64,000 nucleotides of DNA from Tricholoma matsutake (GCA_026075535.2 AP026541.1:6200001-6264000), one strand, 5' to 3'; counted from the stretch's first letter, positions 13,001 through 25,208 are shown. Made by a program: numbers and translations. Notes: a model not told the origin generated them from the letters alone.

Positions 13001-13235
13001 TTAGTCGTTCTATATCCGTGCTCCTCTTGTCAAAGCTCCAAACCGAAACGCGTTTATTTGTGACCTTGTGATACGCAGATTGGACTCTCCACAACCCAAC
13101 ATACAAAGAAGGCGTAGGGTGGGTCAACGAGGTCGTAGCATGACCAGGTGTGGAAGGTCTGCTTCCAGCGGTTCCGATATTGTAAGACTGAGATATCGCA
13201 GTTCTGGCGAAGAATGACGTTGCAGCAGCAAGCAT
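10010..13235 (-). CDS. SCYL2: SCY1-like 2 pseudokinase (clathrin-associated)
   Basis: Protein kinase-like adaptor of the Scy1/SCYL family, which acts at the trans-Golgi and endosomes with clathrin and AP complexes. ATG at 13233-13235 begins MLAAATSFFARTAIS. The kinase-like fold follows: GLWRVQSAYHKVTNKRVSVW, LQICQGLSFLHTSAQLIHSN, then YMAPEYALDELL and SDMFSLGCVIYAVH. The catalytic HRD is replaced by HSN (IHSNINPESI) and the metal-binding DFG by ISGLG, so it should be catalytically dead, as is normal for the family. After it come HEAT-like helices (RHASNRPTPATLPSHPFFSS and following) and a long Ser/Pro-rich tail ending DDWGDFDPLS, an acidic-aromatic end that could bind trafficking adaptors. 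It has many short introns. The stop is TAG, at 10010-10012. Confidence 0.87.
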
Positions 13236-13664
13236 ACTTGCGTACTGAGTAGTATGATGGAGGTATAAGACTGAAGCCAATTCTGTACCAAGAACGAACA
13301 CGTGACACCAATGATAATAACTTAACAAGACTAATACAGGGCTAGCTACACGGGTATGTGGCAAACGGTACGAACGAGAATACGGATATAGGCGGATGTC
13401 AAGCAACAAGACAGGCAGCATAAATAGGTAAGGAATGTGTATGTGATGCAAAAGCAACAGGGATGGAAAGACTGATACAGTTCCAGAAGTAGGGTGCCAG
13501 GAGCTACCTTGGGGCTACAGGATTATTTTGGAGTGGTATGCATATGGTGAAAAGAAACCAATAACAAAGGTGACCATTTCAATGGTCAGATAAATTGATT
13601 TAAGAACTTGAAAGTGTGAGGATGACATCTGTGGCCCCGACGATAAAGATGATAGGCCAGTCAA
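13236..13664. other. intergenic, PKA 3' side to SCYL2 5' side
   Basis: 429 bp between the stop codon of the PKA gene and the start codon of SCYL2, both on the minus strand. It must hold the PKA 3' UTR and the SCYL2 promoter. I see no convincing coding frame, repeat or RNA gene in it; minus-strand open frames here are extensions of the first SCYL2 exon. Confidence 0.5.
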
Positions 13665-15053
13665 TTAAAATTCGAGGAATTGGTAGGATATCAGGTCAAA
13701 ACGTTGGTGAAGAGCCGGAGGTTGTTCTTCTCTAACAAGGCCAGGCATTTCTTCCATAGAGGGAAGGGGCAGATGCAAGAAATGGCGCGTGTCGTCCACA
13801 GACGACGTATGAGGGATGATAGGTGCCTGTTGGAAGGAAGGTCAGTAGAGGTCTAAGGTGACAAAGGCGGGGGCGAACATTAATTTCATGACGTTCCAGA
13901 GCATCCCAGTCAACGCCTCTGAACCAAGGATGGTCCAGTATATCTTGTGGACCTCCTATCATGTTTCCCAAACGCTGTGTACGGTCGGGGTTCAGGAAAG
14001 CCTTGATAAGATCACGGGAAAGGCGATCCATACTCCTTGGCCAGTGAATCTGTCCCTTAAGTATCTTCTCATAGATACCATAGGGAGATTCGTCAAAGAA
14101 AGGAGGATAACCGACAAGCATCTCGTAGCAGAGAACGCCGCAAGCCCACCAATCTGCTGCCTTCCCATGTCCATCAGATTGAATAATCTCAGGAGCAAGA
14201 TATTCAGGAGTGCCACAGAGCGTCCATGTACGGTCGTCGACAATCTTTGCAAAACCAAAATCAGTTAGGCGAAGATATCCACGAGAGTCGAGGAGAAGAT
14301 TTTCTGGTTTGAGATCGCGATAGATGATGTTGAAAGAATGTAGGTATCTTAAAGCTAAAATAATTGTTGCGAGATAAAAGCGAGTCACGTCCGGCGTGAA
14401 GCGCTGGGCACGTCTAAGATGGGTAAACAACTCTCCGCCTGGAACATAAGACATCAACATGTAAACGTTGAGACTATCTTGAAAAGTGGCGAAGAGGTCA
14501 ACGACAAAAGGATGGTGAACCCGGGACAGGATATAACGTTCGGCATTAACGTGCTCCACTTGACGGAGTCTGACGATTTCTGTCTTGGGTAGTACTTTCA
14601 TCGCGAAGTGGTTATGGGAGCCTGGTTTTGAAGCAGAAGAGCGATGCCGGACAAGCAAGACTTTTCCGAACGTCCCAGTGCCTGGACAAACATTGAATAA
14701 GTGCAAGGCAACGCCCCAATGCAACACTGACCTAAAGTTCCTCGAACGTCAAAATCTGATAGTCTCAACCCAGACTTTTGAAGATGCACACGCTCGTCTT
14801 CCAACAGGCGAAGAGGACCTTGTGACATGGTATCAGACTGTTTAGCCTGATCAACCGCCATTTCAGCTGCATCACGAAGATCCCGCTCCGATGGGTTGTC
14901 GACAACAAGGTCAGTTCGACCTGGAGAAAGCGGGGGAGTCATTGGAGCATCGGAGATGATTGCCTGTGTCTCTCGACGTAGTAAATCAGACGTAGAAAGG
15001 CGACGAGGCGATGAAGATGATGAAGAAGGAATAACGAGCGAAAGTGAAGGCAT
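13665..15053 (-). CDS. cAMP-dependent protein kinase catalytic subunit
   Basis: AGC-family serine/threonine kinase, the catalytic half of PKA, controlling nutrient, growth and mating responses in fungi. Three exons: 14732-15053, 13879-14681 and 13665-13826 (428 residues). Canonical motifs are intact: Gly loop GTGTFGKV (built across intron 1), FAMKVLPK, YRDLKPENLLL, LTDFGFAK, activation loop TWTLCGTPEYLAPE with the phosphorylatable Thr, and DWWACGVL. The last exon gives a PKA-like C-tail (APIIPHTSSVDDTRHFL) ending FLEF, close to the usual FxxF hydrophobic motif. A Ser-rich N-terminal extension of about 90 residues carries RRLST (residues 17-21), itself a PKA consensus site. Its start codon lies only 37 bp from that of MAT1 on the other strand. 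Confidence 0.93.
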
Positions 15054-15072
15054 GGGTTCAAGACTGTCTGCA

Positions 15073-15080
15073 TTACGTCA
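15073..15080 (+). promoter_or_regulatory. TTACGTCA CRE-like site between PKA and MAT1
   Basis: TTACGTCA (TGACGTAA on the other strand) sits in the 37-bp gap between the divergent start codons of the PKA catalytic gene and MAT1. It is a good ATF/CREB bZIP match. The gap is so short that it must be within a 5' UTR or the core promoter of at least one of them. Confidence 0.4.
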
Positions 15081-15090
15081 GCTTCTTCCA

Positions 15091-16435
15091 ATGTCCTCTC
15101 GCGGTGGATGGCTGCGCGGAAAAACGGTTCGCAAAGGAGGTGTAGCCTCTCATACAAGATCCTCAACTCCACAGTTAGCTCAAACCACTTCTACAACATT
15201 ATTTGGTGGCGGAGTCAAAGATGCTTCTGGCAGAACATCAGAGTTCTTCGTCAGTTCGCATGCTCTACTTTCATTCTATCTGCTAATATCTATCATGCAG
15301 TCCATGGATGATCAGTGTCCTGTATGTAAAAGTGATCGCTATTTAAATCCAAAGCTGCGGTTGTTGGTCAGTTCCTGTTATCACAAAATGTATGTGCAGA
15401 CATTGCAGGAGGTCAGTCGTTCAATAATTACTTATCCCATAGGTGCGAGTCATGCATAGACCGTCTGTTTACTCTCGGACCTGCACCTTGTCCTATCTGT
15501 ACAAAAGTTCTTCGGAAACTGGCGTTCACGCCGCAGACATTCGAAGACTTGGGAGTCGAAAAGGAAGTTGCCATTCGAAGACGAATTGCGAAAGAGTAAT
15601 TTTTTGTCTCTCGTTGTCATTTTGTCACTTCAGTTTAGTGCGTCCAGGTTCAATAAACGTCGCGAAGACTTTCCCGACCTGCGTTCATACAACGATTACC
15701 TAGAAGAAGTAGAAGACATCAGTAAGCTTTTTGGAATAATATCGACCTGCGGAGTCCCTTAATATATCTCTAGCATTTAACCTCATAAATGAGATCGACC
15801 TTCCCCAGACTGAAGCCCGTATCCATGCTTATCGTGCCGAGAACGCCGCTCTTATTGAGCTCAACATCCAGCGCGAGGAAGCATATACACAGGCTCTCAA
15901 AGAACAAGAAGACGCTGAGCGGCGAGATCGTGAGCAGCGGGCGTTGGAACTTCGCCGTGAAGAGGACGAAGAAAAAGAGGAGCGCGAAAAAGGAAGGAGA
16001 GAGATTATTGACAAACTCGAAACAAGCGACAAGAACGCGGCCAAGGTCATCGCAAAGTCTCGCGCAAATGCTTTGAAACGATCCACGGCTCGTTCATCGA
16101 CTAACGTGTCCCAGAGTAACGCAAGTTTGCTGAGAGCCAGAGCAGGGCGGAGTACGGCTGTACCAGATGTTCCCCACGTACCTTTCGAAGATTATTGGTA
16201 TGCATATGAGGACAAGTTCACACTCCGGAACGGAGGCTACGAGGACTTCATGAGTGAAGCTGTAAGGAAAGATCGCGAGGGTATCATGAGGGGTGGAGGG
16301 TATAGAATTGAGGAAGCTTGGGAACGAGCATTGCGTAGCGCCGTTGTTGCATTGGACTTGCCGCCTCTTCCTGGGCTAGATAATGTACTCTTACCAGCAG
16401 TGGAGTTCAACGGGGATATTATTATGACATTGTAG
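15091..16435 (+). CDS. TFB3: TFIIH/CAK assembly factor MAT1 (Tfb3)
   Basis: RING-finger subunit that ties the Cdk7-cyclin H kinase to TFIIH for transcription initiation and repair. Five exons: 15091-15249, 15301-15389, 15443-15595, 15648-15721 and 15774-16435 (378 residues). The C3HC4 RING is complete: CPVCKSDRYLNP, then CYHKMCESCIDRLF and CPICTKVLRK. A MAT1 core follows (EFNKRREDFPDLRSYNDYLE, then INEIDLP), then a long charged coiled coil (ALELRREEDEEKEEREKGRR) and a C-terminal PFEDYWYAYEDKF block. I chose ATG 15091 because it opens a frame that splices cleanly; an in-frame ATG at 15052 exists but overlaps the PKA start. It is convergent with the C78 protease gene, 183 bp away. Confidence 0.93.
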
Positions 16436-16618
16436 ATCAAGTACTATATGTATTGCAATTGTATTTATGTGTAAATAGTAAATGATAATATTAACTACTT
16501 GAGACTAGCAGATCTTTCTGCTGGTGACAACTTTATTTCGAGTCCTCTCCTGCTCTGTTAGAGGGGCGGACATAGGGAAATAAAGGATCTGGTATTTCTG
16601 TTTCCTGTGAAGCTAGCT

Positions 16619-18259
16619 TTAGCAACCAGTAATAAGACGGTCACAAAAGCCAAACCGAAGCCTCTTTGGACTCATCCTGAAACGGGCAAACTGTTGGCGA
16701 CTCAAGGTAGGAACAAATTTTGTTCGCCCTGGGTTGCCCCCATTATCGTCGCCGGTAGTTTTCTTTCCTTGAAGTGAGGGCTCAGCACTATCGTTCTGAC
16801 CATCTGAGTGCCACAATCGACGTATACGCTTGGCGTGACTCCCATCTTCAGTAGAGAAAGCTAGCGCACTCGACGGTCGCTTGTGGGTACTATTAGAAGA
16901 TTGATTGGCATGAGTGGATTGATCAGTGGTCATTGAAGAAAAGTTGTGAGGCGAAAATGTGGCCGACGAAAGGGCTAGATTCCTCAAGGAGCTATCAGGA
17001 ATACTGGATAGGATATATCAATCAGGGCGAGAAGAGGAAAGGATGAAGGATACTGACAATGCAGGGTCGAATACCAATAAGTTGACTGTACCATTTCGTG
17101 ATACTTCGTACCCAACAATTGTTCGAGAATGACGGTGATCTTGGAGAATAAGCGGCATCCGGTCGGTGTCAATTACAGGAGAAGCGTCACGAAGGGTATC
17201 GTAGATAGTAGCTCCTTTGCTATGAGAGAAGTATTCGACCACCCAGTCTATTAAAATTTGCACTCCTGCTATCTATGTTTCACTGTGGCCCCTGCAACTC
17301 CTGAAAGAATCTTACCTCCAGGTTGACCTTTTAGATTGAAATCGACAAGTTCTGCACTACAAAAAGATGAGGACATTCCTGCATAAGCGTCTGGAACTTA
17401 CGGAATTCCGCGGGATGTGAATGCAACCCATATGTCTTATGACAAGGTTGAAAGGAAATAACAGACAAGAGAAAAGAACAAATTGACCTGAGGTTCCTAT
17501 CCATTTGGTGGTACCGACCAAGTTTTTGAGCTCCTGAGCTCCTTCTCTGTCGAACCCTACAACTTGGTTTGTATCACTTAACACTTTGTCGGGAATGAGT
17601 AATTACCAGCTTGCCAAGCAAGTTCAATCCACGTTTGCAGGTTCCTAACCCCAGGTCCTAGGGGAGCGTCTAGTAGAGGAAAATACGATGGTTGGAACGA
17701 TTGGTCCATGAGTGCAGCACATGCTATCAAAAAGTTGCGATATCTGAACTCATCATCAGATGATATTGAGAGAACCACTCGCGCAATAAATAAGCATACC
17801 CACAGCCCCAACTTGCATCCCAAAGCTCTCGGTTAACATGTACAGAGCTTTTGTAACAAAGAGCTGCACGGCGTGTGATGCCTTCTGCATGACATGACCG
17901 CAGGTATTTCCTCAGAAGAGGAATAATTCCTACGACAACATGAGTAAGGTGATGATGAGATCAACTATACGCCTACCTGGTGTGTAATTTGATGGGGGTA
18001 AGGTATCCAGAGAGGAATACCAAAAAAAGTCGTTTTCTTTGCCAACCATCCATTTGGGCTTGACTTTGCCGAAAAGTTCAAAAGATTTGTGAGAACTGGA
18101 TTTGGCTGGAATGTGCGGTATAGAATGCAAATTGTGAGATATTATCGATTGCTTTTCATGGCAAAAATGGTGTTCGTAATGCTTCTCTCGTTCGAGGATT
18201 GTAATGTTGTCCAGAACTTGAGAGCATATGCCACAGGAAATTGAGTCGGAGGCGTCCAT
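16619..18259 (-). CDS. ZUFSP/ZUP1-type C78 cysteine peptidase (deubiquitinase)
   Basis: Peptidase C78 family enzyme related to human ZUP1 (cleaves K63-linked ubiquitin chains) and to UFM1 proteases. ATG at 18257-18259. Near the N-terminus is a single zinc finger (CGICSQVLDN with HYEHHF after it). The catalytic region starts with FFWYSSLDTLPP, then ITRRAV, and the active-site cysteine in DASWGCGYRNFLIACAAL (assembled across an intron; the Cys codon is at 17802-17804). The His part of the site is HRHSRTIVGYE, followed by LLVFDPA. The C-terminal tail is Ser-rich and basic, with little conservation. Key residues are present, so an active enzyme is likely. It is head-to-head with proteasome subunit alpha4, 112 bp between the start codons, and both belong to ubiquitin-dependent turnover. 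Confidence 0.87.
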
Positions 18260-18305
18260 GTAAAGAGTAAGAAGAGACGATGATTATGTAAGAAACATGC
18301 TTAAC

Positions 18306-18317
18306 CACGTGACGTCA
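18306..18317. promoter_or_regulatory. fused E-box and CRE, CACGTGACGTCA
   Basis: CACGTG (18306-18311) overlaps by two bases with a perfect palindromic CRE, TGACGTCA (18310-18317). The composite lies in the 112-bp gap between the divergent C78 peptidase and proteasome alpha4 genes. CACGTG is the core for bHLH factors and TGACGTCA for ATF/CREB-type bZIP factors. Confidence 0.5.
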
Positions 18318-18323
18318 GTATTT

Positions 18324-18335
18324 CGACGCGCGTCG
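18324..18335. promoter_or_regulatory. 12-bp perfect palindrome CGACGCGCGTCG
   Basis: A perfect 12-bp palindrome of strong CpG content, six bases after the E-box/CRE composite and in the same divergent promoter. It looks like a dimer-binding site, but I cannot name a factor. Confidence 0.35.
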
Positions 18336-18371
18336 TTGCAACTTGTTCTACTAACTTTGTACATTCAGCCC

Positions 18372-19611
18372 ATGTCTAGGTCCTACGATCGAGGTATACA
18401 TTTCTTTTATAGTTATCATTCTAGATCTCATATATCGCAGCGCTTACCGTATTCTCCCCTGACGGACACTTATTTCAGGTAGGTCTGATCTCATGTCGAT
18501 TGAAGACCATCGTAATTTGAATGTTCGCGTGATTATGCAGGTTGAATATGCATTAGAGGCAGTACGTAAAGGAACCTGTGCCGTGAGTACGTATTGTCTG
18601 TCTTTTTTTCCATACTCAGCGGTCTGTCGCTCTCGTTTCTAGGTCGGAGTTCGCGGCAAGGATGTGGCAATTTTGGGGGTAGAGAAGAAGTCGGTCCTTC
18701 AGCTACAAGATCCCCGTACAGTGAGGAAAGTTGTCATGTTAGATGATCATATCTGCCTCGCATTTGCCGGTTCGTGACTATCAACCACGCGTTCTTTCTA
18801 AGGATTTCTATTTTTCCAGGTCTGACGGCGGATGGGCGAGTCTTGATTGATAAAGCGCGAATAGAATGCCAGAGCCATCGCCTTACGGTGGAGGACCCAG
18901 CCACTGTCGAATACATTACAAGGCACATTGCAGGCATACAGCAGGTGTGTTTACACCAGATAGACGATATATTGCATAGATGGATGATGCATTCTGGGTT
19001 AGCGTTATACCCAATCGGGTGGTGTTAGACCATTCGGAATCTCCACCCTCATTGTTGGATTTGACCCGCATGACAACAGGCCACGCCTGTATCAGACAGA
19101 GCCCAGCGGTATATACAGTGCATGGAAGGTAAAACCCACTTCTCCAGACTATACTTCTGACTACAATTTAGGCTAGGCCAACGCTATTGGTCGTTCTTCG
19201 AAAACTGTGCGAGAGTTTCTGGAGAAGAATCACAAAGACGACATGACGAGAGAAGAGAGTATTAAACTGACTATTAAAAGTTTGCTGGAGGTTGTACAGA
19301 CAGGTGCAAAGAATATCGAGATCAGTGTCATGGAGAGTTATGGGAAGGTCACTGTGCGTTGCGCGACTATCGTTTTGCCTGGATGTTACTGATGCGTTTC
19401 TAGAACCTTGAACTTTCTGAAATTGAAACTATTGTGACTGAGATTGAACAAGAAAAAGAAGCAGGTGAGGTTCAAGTCGGTTCGTAGCTTCCGATTTACT
19501 ATGCTGAACTAGTACACCGTAGAGGCGGAGAGGAAACGGTCAAGGTTGGCTGCGACGGCAGCAGGACAAGCCGCAATGACCTCAAGAGCAGGGGAGGGTT
19601 CGGCACAGTAG
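18372..19611 (+). CDS. PRE6: 20S proteasome subunit alpha4 (PSMA7/Pre6)
   Basis: Alpha-ring subunit of the 20S proteasome core. ATG 18372 starts MSRSYDR, and the spliced frame gives [20 protein letters not shown], the alpha-subunit signature. The alpha4 type is shown by [55 protein letters not shown] and [20 protein letters not shown]. Later blocks are [22 protein letters not shown]-like at about 19160-19195, [12 protein letters not shown] and [16 protein letters not shown]. The basic/acidic C-terminal tail ends GEGSAQ with TAG at 19609-19611. There are about six short introns. The upstream promoter is shared with the C78 peptidase; the next gene (GBF1) starts only 63 bp downstream on the same strand. 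Confidence 0.95.
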
Positions 19612-19674
19612 TTACTCAAACACCATGTTTACGTAATACACGTCTGCTACACCTTGACTCTATTCTACTTCTGA

Positions 19675-22600
19675 ATGACTTCAGCCCAGACTAAGCACAG
19701 GACCGTCTCACACAAACATGTCCTCTATTCAGAAATCCTTTCTGTTACCTCTGCAATGCGCAAAAATTCTCGATGGGCTTCGTCTGCTCATTTCATGAGC
19801 GCAAAGGATTCCGCTTTGGGCAGCAACCTCGGTCTCAGGATATCTGCTTTTCCTCATCTCGCACCGTCATTTGGTCGGGGAAGCAGGGAATCACAACTTA
19901 TGGGAGGCTTTCAAGATCTCAAAAGAACATTGAGAGACATCGAGGGTATGTTGACACGTATGCATTTATATCACATACTCATGAATATCATAGACGTCAG
20001 CGTTATAGAGTTGCCTGTCATTCTTTCGCCTTTCTTTGCAATCGTTCGTTCTCCATTGTCGACCGGCCCCATCACAGCTGCTGCGCTCTCGGCCTTGCAT
20101 AGTTTTTTCGTCTGTGGCCTTATTTCCTCGAGTTCGATCGCGCTTGAGACTGCATTAGTGGAAATAAGTAGCGCTGTTTCTCACTGTAAGTTCGAGGCAA
20201 GTGATTCTTCAGGGGACGAAGTGGTACTCCTCAAGATCATGGCTGTCATACAAGACTGTCTGTGTGGCTCTGTCGGAAAAGTGCTAGGCGACATCGAAGT
20301 ATGTGAAATGCTTGAAACCGTGCTGACTACGTGTTGTCAAATGCGCCTCAGTGGTGAGTGGGATTCACGCTTCATTCTTATACTCTGACCTTGACTCAGA
20401 GACACTTCGACGATCCGCCGAACACACGATGCATGCTCTGGTCAGAACTGTATTCTCCAGATTACATTCCCTGGACCCTGAAGCAGAGGAAGCTCGATTA
20501 CGGACTGGAGATGAGGATATTCCAGATGGTGAACTCAAGATGACCGTACAAACAACTCTGGATGTAGAGGATGACTCTCAGCAAGTACCGGTGTACCAAT
20601 CTAATCCCGAGACAGCCATGGTTCTGAAATCGCTCCCGACAGCTCGTGTTGATCGCCCGCAATGTATGTTGAACTAGTTTTTCTCCCTTCCAAGGTTTGA
20701 TCAACGTTAATCTATATAGACGGTTTACCTTCAATTGTTGAGCTTCTTCGCGTCCTTGTCAATGTCTTGGATCCCAATGATCAACAACACACCGATTCAA
20801 CCCGCCTCATCGCTTTGGGTATTCTCAATGCGGCCCTTGAAGAATCCGGTCCTTGCATCATGGATTTTCCTTCCCTCGAGTCCCTTATTCTCGATCCTGG
20901 TTGTAAATTTCTTTTCCAGCTCGCTCGATCAGATAGCTCGGCAGTTCTCTATTCTTCGCTTCGCGCCATAGCTACTGTTTTCGACACGATGCGGAAACAT
21001 CTTAAATTGCAACAAGAACTTTTTTTGGCATTCACGATTGGTAGACTGGCTTCGCCCTTTCCAGGCCACTCCAAGGGACAGCCCAATGCAGCACTGGCGA
21101 TATCTGGCAAGAAGGACATGTATCCTGGCACCCCCAGGCCTGAGACACCTGCTACTCCCAAAATGAATCCAGAGACAATAGATCTTGAAATAGAGCCGGA
21201 GAATGGTATCCCAGGACCTTCTCGCATTTTAGTTGCCCCGGCTCGGGGAGAAACGCGCAATCTAATACTGGAAACTCTCACCCAAATCTCCCGGCATCCC
21301 AGTTTCATGGTTGACCTTTATGCGAATTATGATTGTGATATTAATTGCGAAAACATATTTGAGCGTCTTATTGATTTCTTGACAAAAGTGCCTGCCAATT
21401 AGTTTTCAGATTCAAGCCTCCAACTGACTCAATTGCGATCTCATAGGCTGTCTATCCGTCTGATCACCTTCCCGAAGATGCGCAACAAAGGAATGCACAG
21501 TATCTCTGCTTAGACATACTGCTCGCTTTCGTGAATGACATGGCAGTTCGTGTCGAAGGTGTTTGTAGTTTGCCTTCTGTTCGGGAAATACCTGATCCTG
21601 ACGTTGCTCTACATTCAGGCTACTGAATCGTGGCCCTCGGTGAGCTTTTCGTCTTCGACCATTCAATAGGTGTTGATCTATGTAAAACCACAGGAGTTTC
21701 CTACACCACAGTCCCTCTTGCAGACGAAGTCCCAGAAGAAGCTGATATTAACTGGAGCTTCTCGGTTCAATTCAAAACCCAAAAATGGTCTTGCATTCCT
21801 TGAAGAAAATGGTCTCATTTATGCAGATCTATCTCCCGAGATTTCAAAAGCGCACAGCCTGGCCACATTCTTGAAGGGCTGCACAAGGTTAGACAAACGA
21901 TTACTGGGCGATTACATTTCAAAGCCAGAAAATATCGAAATATTGAAAGCTTTCATTGGCCTTTTCGATTTTAAAAATGTTCGCAAGTTTCTTGACATAC
22001 CCCTTTTTTCCATCTTAATATCAACCATCCAGAAACCGATTGCAGATGCTATGCGAGAACTCCTCGAGACTTTTCGGCTTCCCGGTGAATCACAACAGAT
22101 TTCACGGATCACAGAAGTATTCGCGTCTATCTACTTTGCGGCTGGCCCAGGTACTACTGGTTTGATCTCTTATCTTCTTGTCTGACCTCCCAATGTTCAG
22201 AAGAAATTAAGACCGAAGATGCCGTTTATGTATTGGCGTATTCGGTTATTATGCTTAATACCGATCTACACAATCCCCAGATAAGGGTCAGTTGCTTTCT
22301 TCAGTGCTTTCTTCTCTTTTGACCACTGTCTCAGAAACGGATGACTATCGAGGATTACCAAAAGAACCTGAGAGGTGTCAATGACCGCACAGACTTTTCG
22401 TCGGAATTTTTGGTAAGCCACCTTGCTTTCCATCCTTTCTCGAGTGCTCAAACCTCTAGCAAAATATATACGACTCTATCCGGAAACGGGAAATTGTAAT
22501 GCCTGAAGAGCATACTGGACAACTAGGTTTCGAATATGCTTGGAAAGAGCTTCTCATGCGTTCACGGCAGGCCGGTAAGCAAGATTACAAGCTGTCTTCA

Positions 22601-25153
22601 CTTCACTAGTTATGCATATCCTCACAATCGCCCATAAGGTGATTTCATGATCTGTAACTCCTCCTTCTTCGATATCGAAATGTTCAAGGCTGTCTGGAAA
22701 CCTGTAATTTCAGCCATAGCACACGCCTTCATCAGCTTCGAGGAAGATTATATTATTCAACGAGCTATTGCGGGATTTCGGCAATGTGCGACACTTGCAG
22801 GTCAATTTCGCTTACCAGATATCTTCGATTTCGTGGTGGTTTCCTTGTCCCAGGTTACAAGTTTGCTATCTGAATCACTTCCTGCGCGTGTACCAAACTA
22901 TCCGGTAATCGATGTTGAGGGCCAATCCATTACTGTGTCGAATCTCTCTGTCAAGTTTGGAACAAATTTCAAAGGTCAGCTAGCTGCTGTTGTTTTGTTT
23001 AACATCGTGAATGGCAATGGCAATGCAATACGAGAGGGCTGGATGCAAGTGCGTACACCTTGGTTAGCTGATGTACAGAATCTGGAAGATAACGCTGGCA
23101 GATCTTCGAAATGTTTCAAAACCTGTTCCTGCACTCCCTTCTTCCAACAAGGATGTTACAAATGGAAGACTTCCTTGGAGGCCATTCCATGATACCTCTT
23201 CGAGGTAGTCAACCACCGCGTCCTACGACTAGGAGCGAAGGCGGTCTGCTTTCTGCGCTATCATCATACTTGATGACACCTTACGCTGGCAGTGCTGAAA
23301 CTCTTGTGCCGGATGCAAGTGGGACGGATATTGAAAATACTCTTTGTACCATCGACTGCATTACCTCATGCCGACTGGACGAATTATACAGCCAGATTGT
23401 GTAAGTACGTTCAACCTCTCGATCCTCCGGATCCAATGAACTCTTGTAGGCAACTCGACCTTGATGCACTGATTGCAGCTGTCCGTGCCTTGGAAGCCCT
23501 TGCACATGAAAGGACTGTCGCCAGATTGAAGCAAGAGTCGGATGACCTCGTGCCGCCATCCCATGACGGACACCCGTACACGCTCCCTTACGATCCTGCA
23601 TCCGTTTTTCTCCTAGAAACAATGATCAGCATCTCGTGTCAAGCACCGCAACATATTGAATATCTTTGGTTCGTCCTTCGTAGTATACCACGGACGAATA
23701 GGGTTGACGACTTCCCACCACTAGGCCCATCGTTTTCGAGCACCTGTCGGCCTTGCTTTCTTCTTCGACACAATATAGTGTGCTTCTCATTGAGCGGGCT
23801 GTTGTCAGCTTGTTGCGCCTCTGCCTGATTCTAGCTCAAAAGGTAACTATGCACCAAACAATCCATACACCGTATGCTGATCACTAGCATAGCCTTCTCT
23901 TCGAGATCAGATCTATGTCTCGTTCGACCTGATATCCGGACTCCCACGGTCTGTCGTGAGTTCCGTAGGAGAACAAGTCGTTGCAGGCGTAATTCTTATT
24001 GTCCAAAAGCACCGAGATATCGTTAGGTCTTTATCCTGGTGTCATACTTGTGTTTTCATTTCCTAATCTTTGATTCCCAGATCCCAGACGGAGTGGAATC
24101 TTTTCTTTGCGATCATCCGGTCCAACATACCTCACTCGGAAGGGGCTCGAACGTCGTTCGATTTCATCACAACCATCACTTCTGACGGACCAGATCAATT
24201 AATAACGGGGGATAATTTCTTAGGTCTTATCACTATCCTGGATGATTTTGCCACAATTGCGGGGACATCGACAGAAAGCAAGCATGTCAAGGGACGCCGA
24301 AATGAACCCTTGACTTCGTCAAAGTACGTGGACTGTTCCAAAATCGGTTGTCACGACCTAAAGTTACGCAGTTCGTCTGTTGTCGCTCGAGGGAAAAAGT
24401 CAATTGACCTGCTGTTCAACCTTCATAAGTTTCTGTCCCATATGATTGATTCCTCCCATCTGCCCAGAGACCAAGGTGTGATTATCCCTTCTCCATTTGT
24501 GATAATACTGAAGGAATGTAGCCTGGCGACAATTGTGCCTACCACTACTGATGTCGCTCTCCCGTCAGTCTTCGAATGCTGCACGGGAAGTCCGTCACAA
24601 TGCCATCAGTCACCTGCAACGCATCTTGTTGGGCCCTCATATCATCTTCGACGACTTTCATCATCCACAAGTCGAAGAAATCTTCAACCGAGTCATATTT
24701 CCACTTTTGGACGATCTCCTGAAGGTGGAGGTCTTTCAGCGTGACCCACAAGGAATGTCAGAAACTCGTCTCCGAGCCTCCGCCCTCCTATGCAAAGCAT
24801 TCATGCATCTCGACGTCCGCGAAGATCAGGCGAAGGCAGACTTCCGGATTCTTTGGATACAGATCTTGGATTTGCTGGACCGTTTAATGAACATTGACAA
24901 GGGGGATCAGTTGGTGCGTAGGATTATAATACAGTGTTTCTCCTTCTGATCACCATTTCAGCATGAGGCTATCCCAGAGTCTCTTAAGAATGTTGTCTTA
25001 GTCATGAACGCTGTTGGCATTCTGGTCCCACCTTCGTTAGAACATGACGAAAGGGATGAACGACAACGGACGCTTTGGATAGCCACCCAAGAGAGGATGG
25101 AACGTTTCTTGCCAGGGTTTTTAGAAGACGTCATAACCCCTCCAAAACCGTAG
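19675..25153 (+). CDS. GEA2: large ARF-GEF of the Gea1/2-GBF1 family (Sec7 domain)
   Basis: Guanine-nucleotide exchange factor that activates Arf1 at the ER-Golgi interface for COPI budding. ATG 19675 opens with the family N-terminal block (VLYSEILSVTSAMRKNSRWA). The DCB/HUS region follows (ISRHPSFMVDLYANYDCDIN near 21285-21345). The Sec7 domain spans roughly 21720-22480: LEENGLIYADLSPE, RLLGDYISKPENIEILKAFI, the catalytic glutamate loop FRLPGESQQI (about 22075-22100), YVLAYSVIMLNTDLHNPQ and KRMTIEDYQKNLRGVND. C-terminal HDS helices follow to the stop at 25151-25153, ending LEDVITPPKP. Many introns of about 50 nt; roughly 1,500 residues. All main domains are present. A MITE-like element lies just 56 bp after the stop codon. 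Confidence 0.93.
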
Positions 25154-25208
25154 TGCGCCTTACGTAATTATTTGCCAGCCATTACAGAAAACGTGCAATA
25201 TAATAAAT

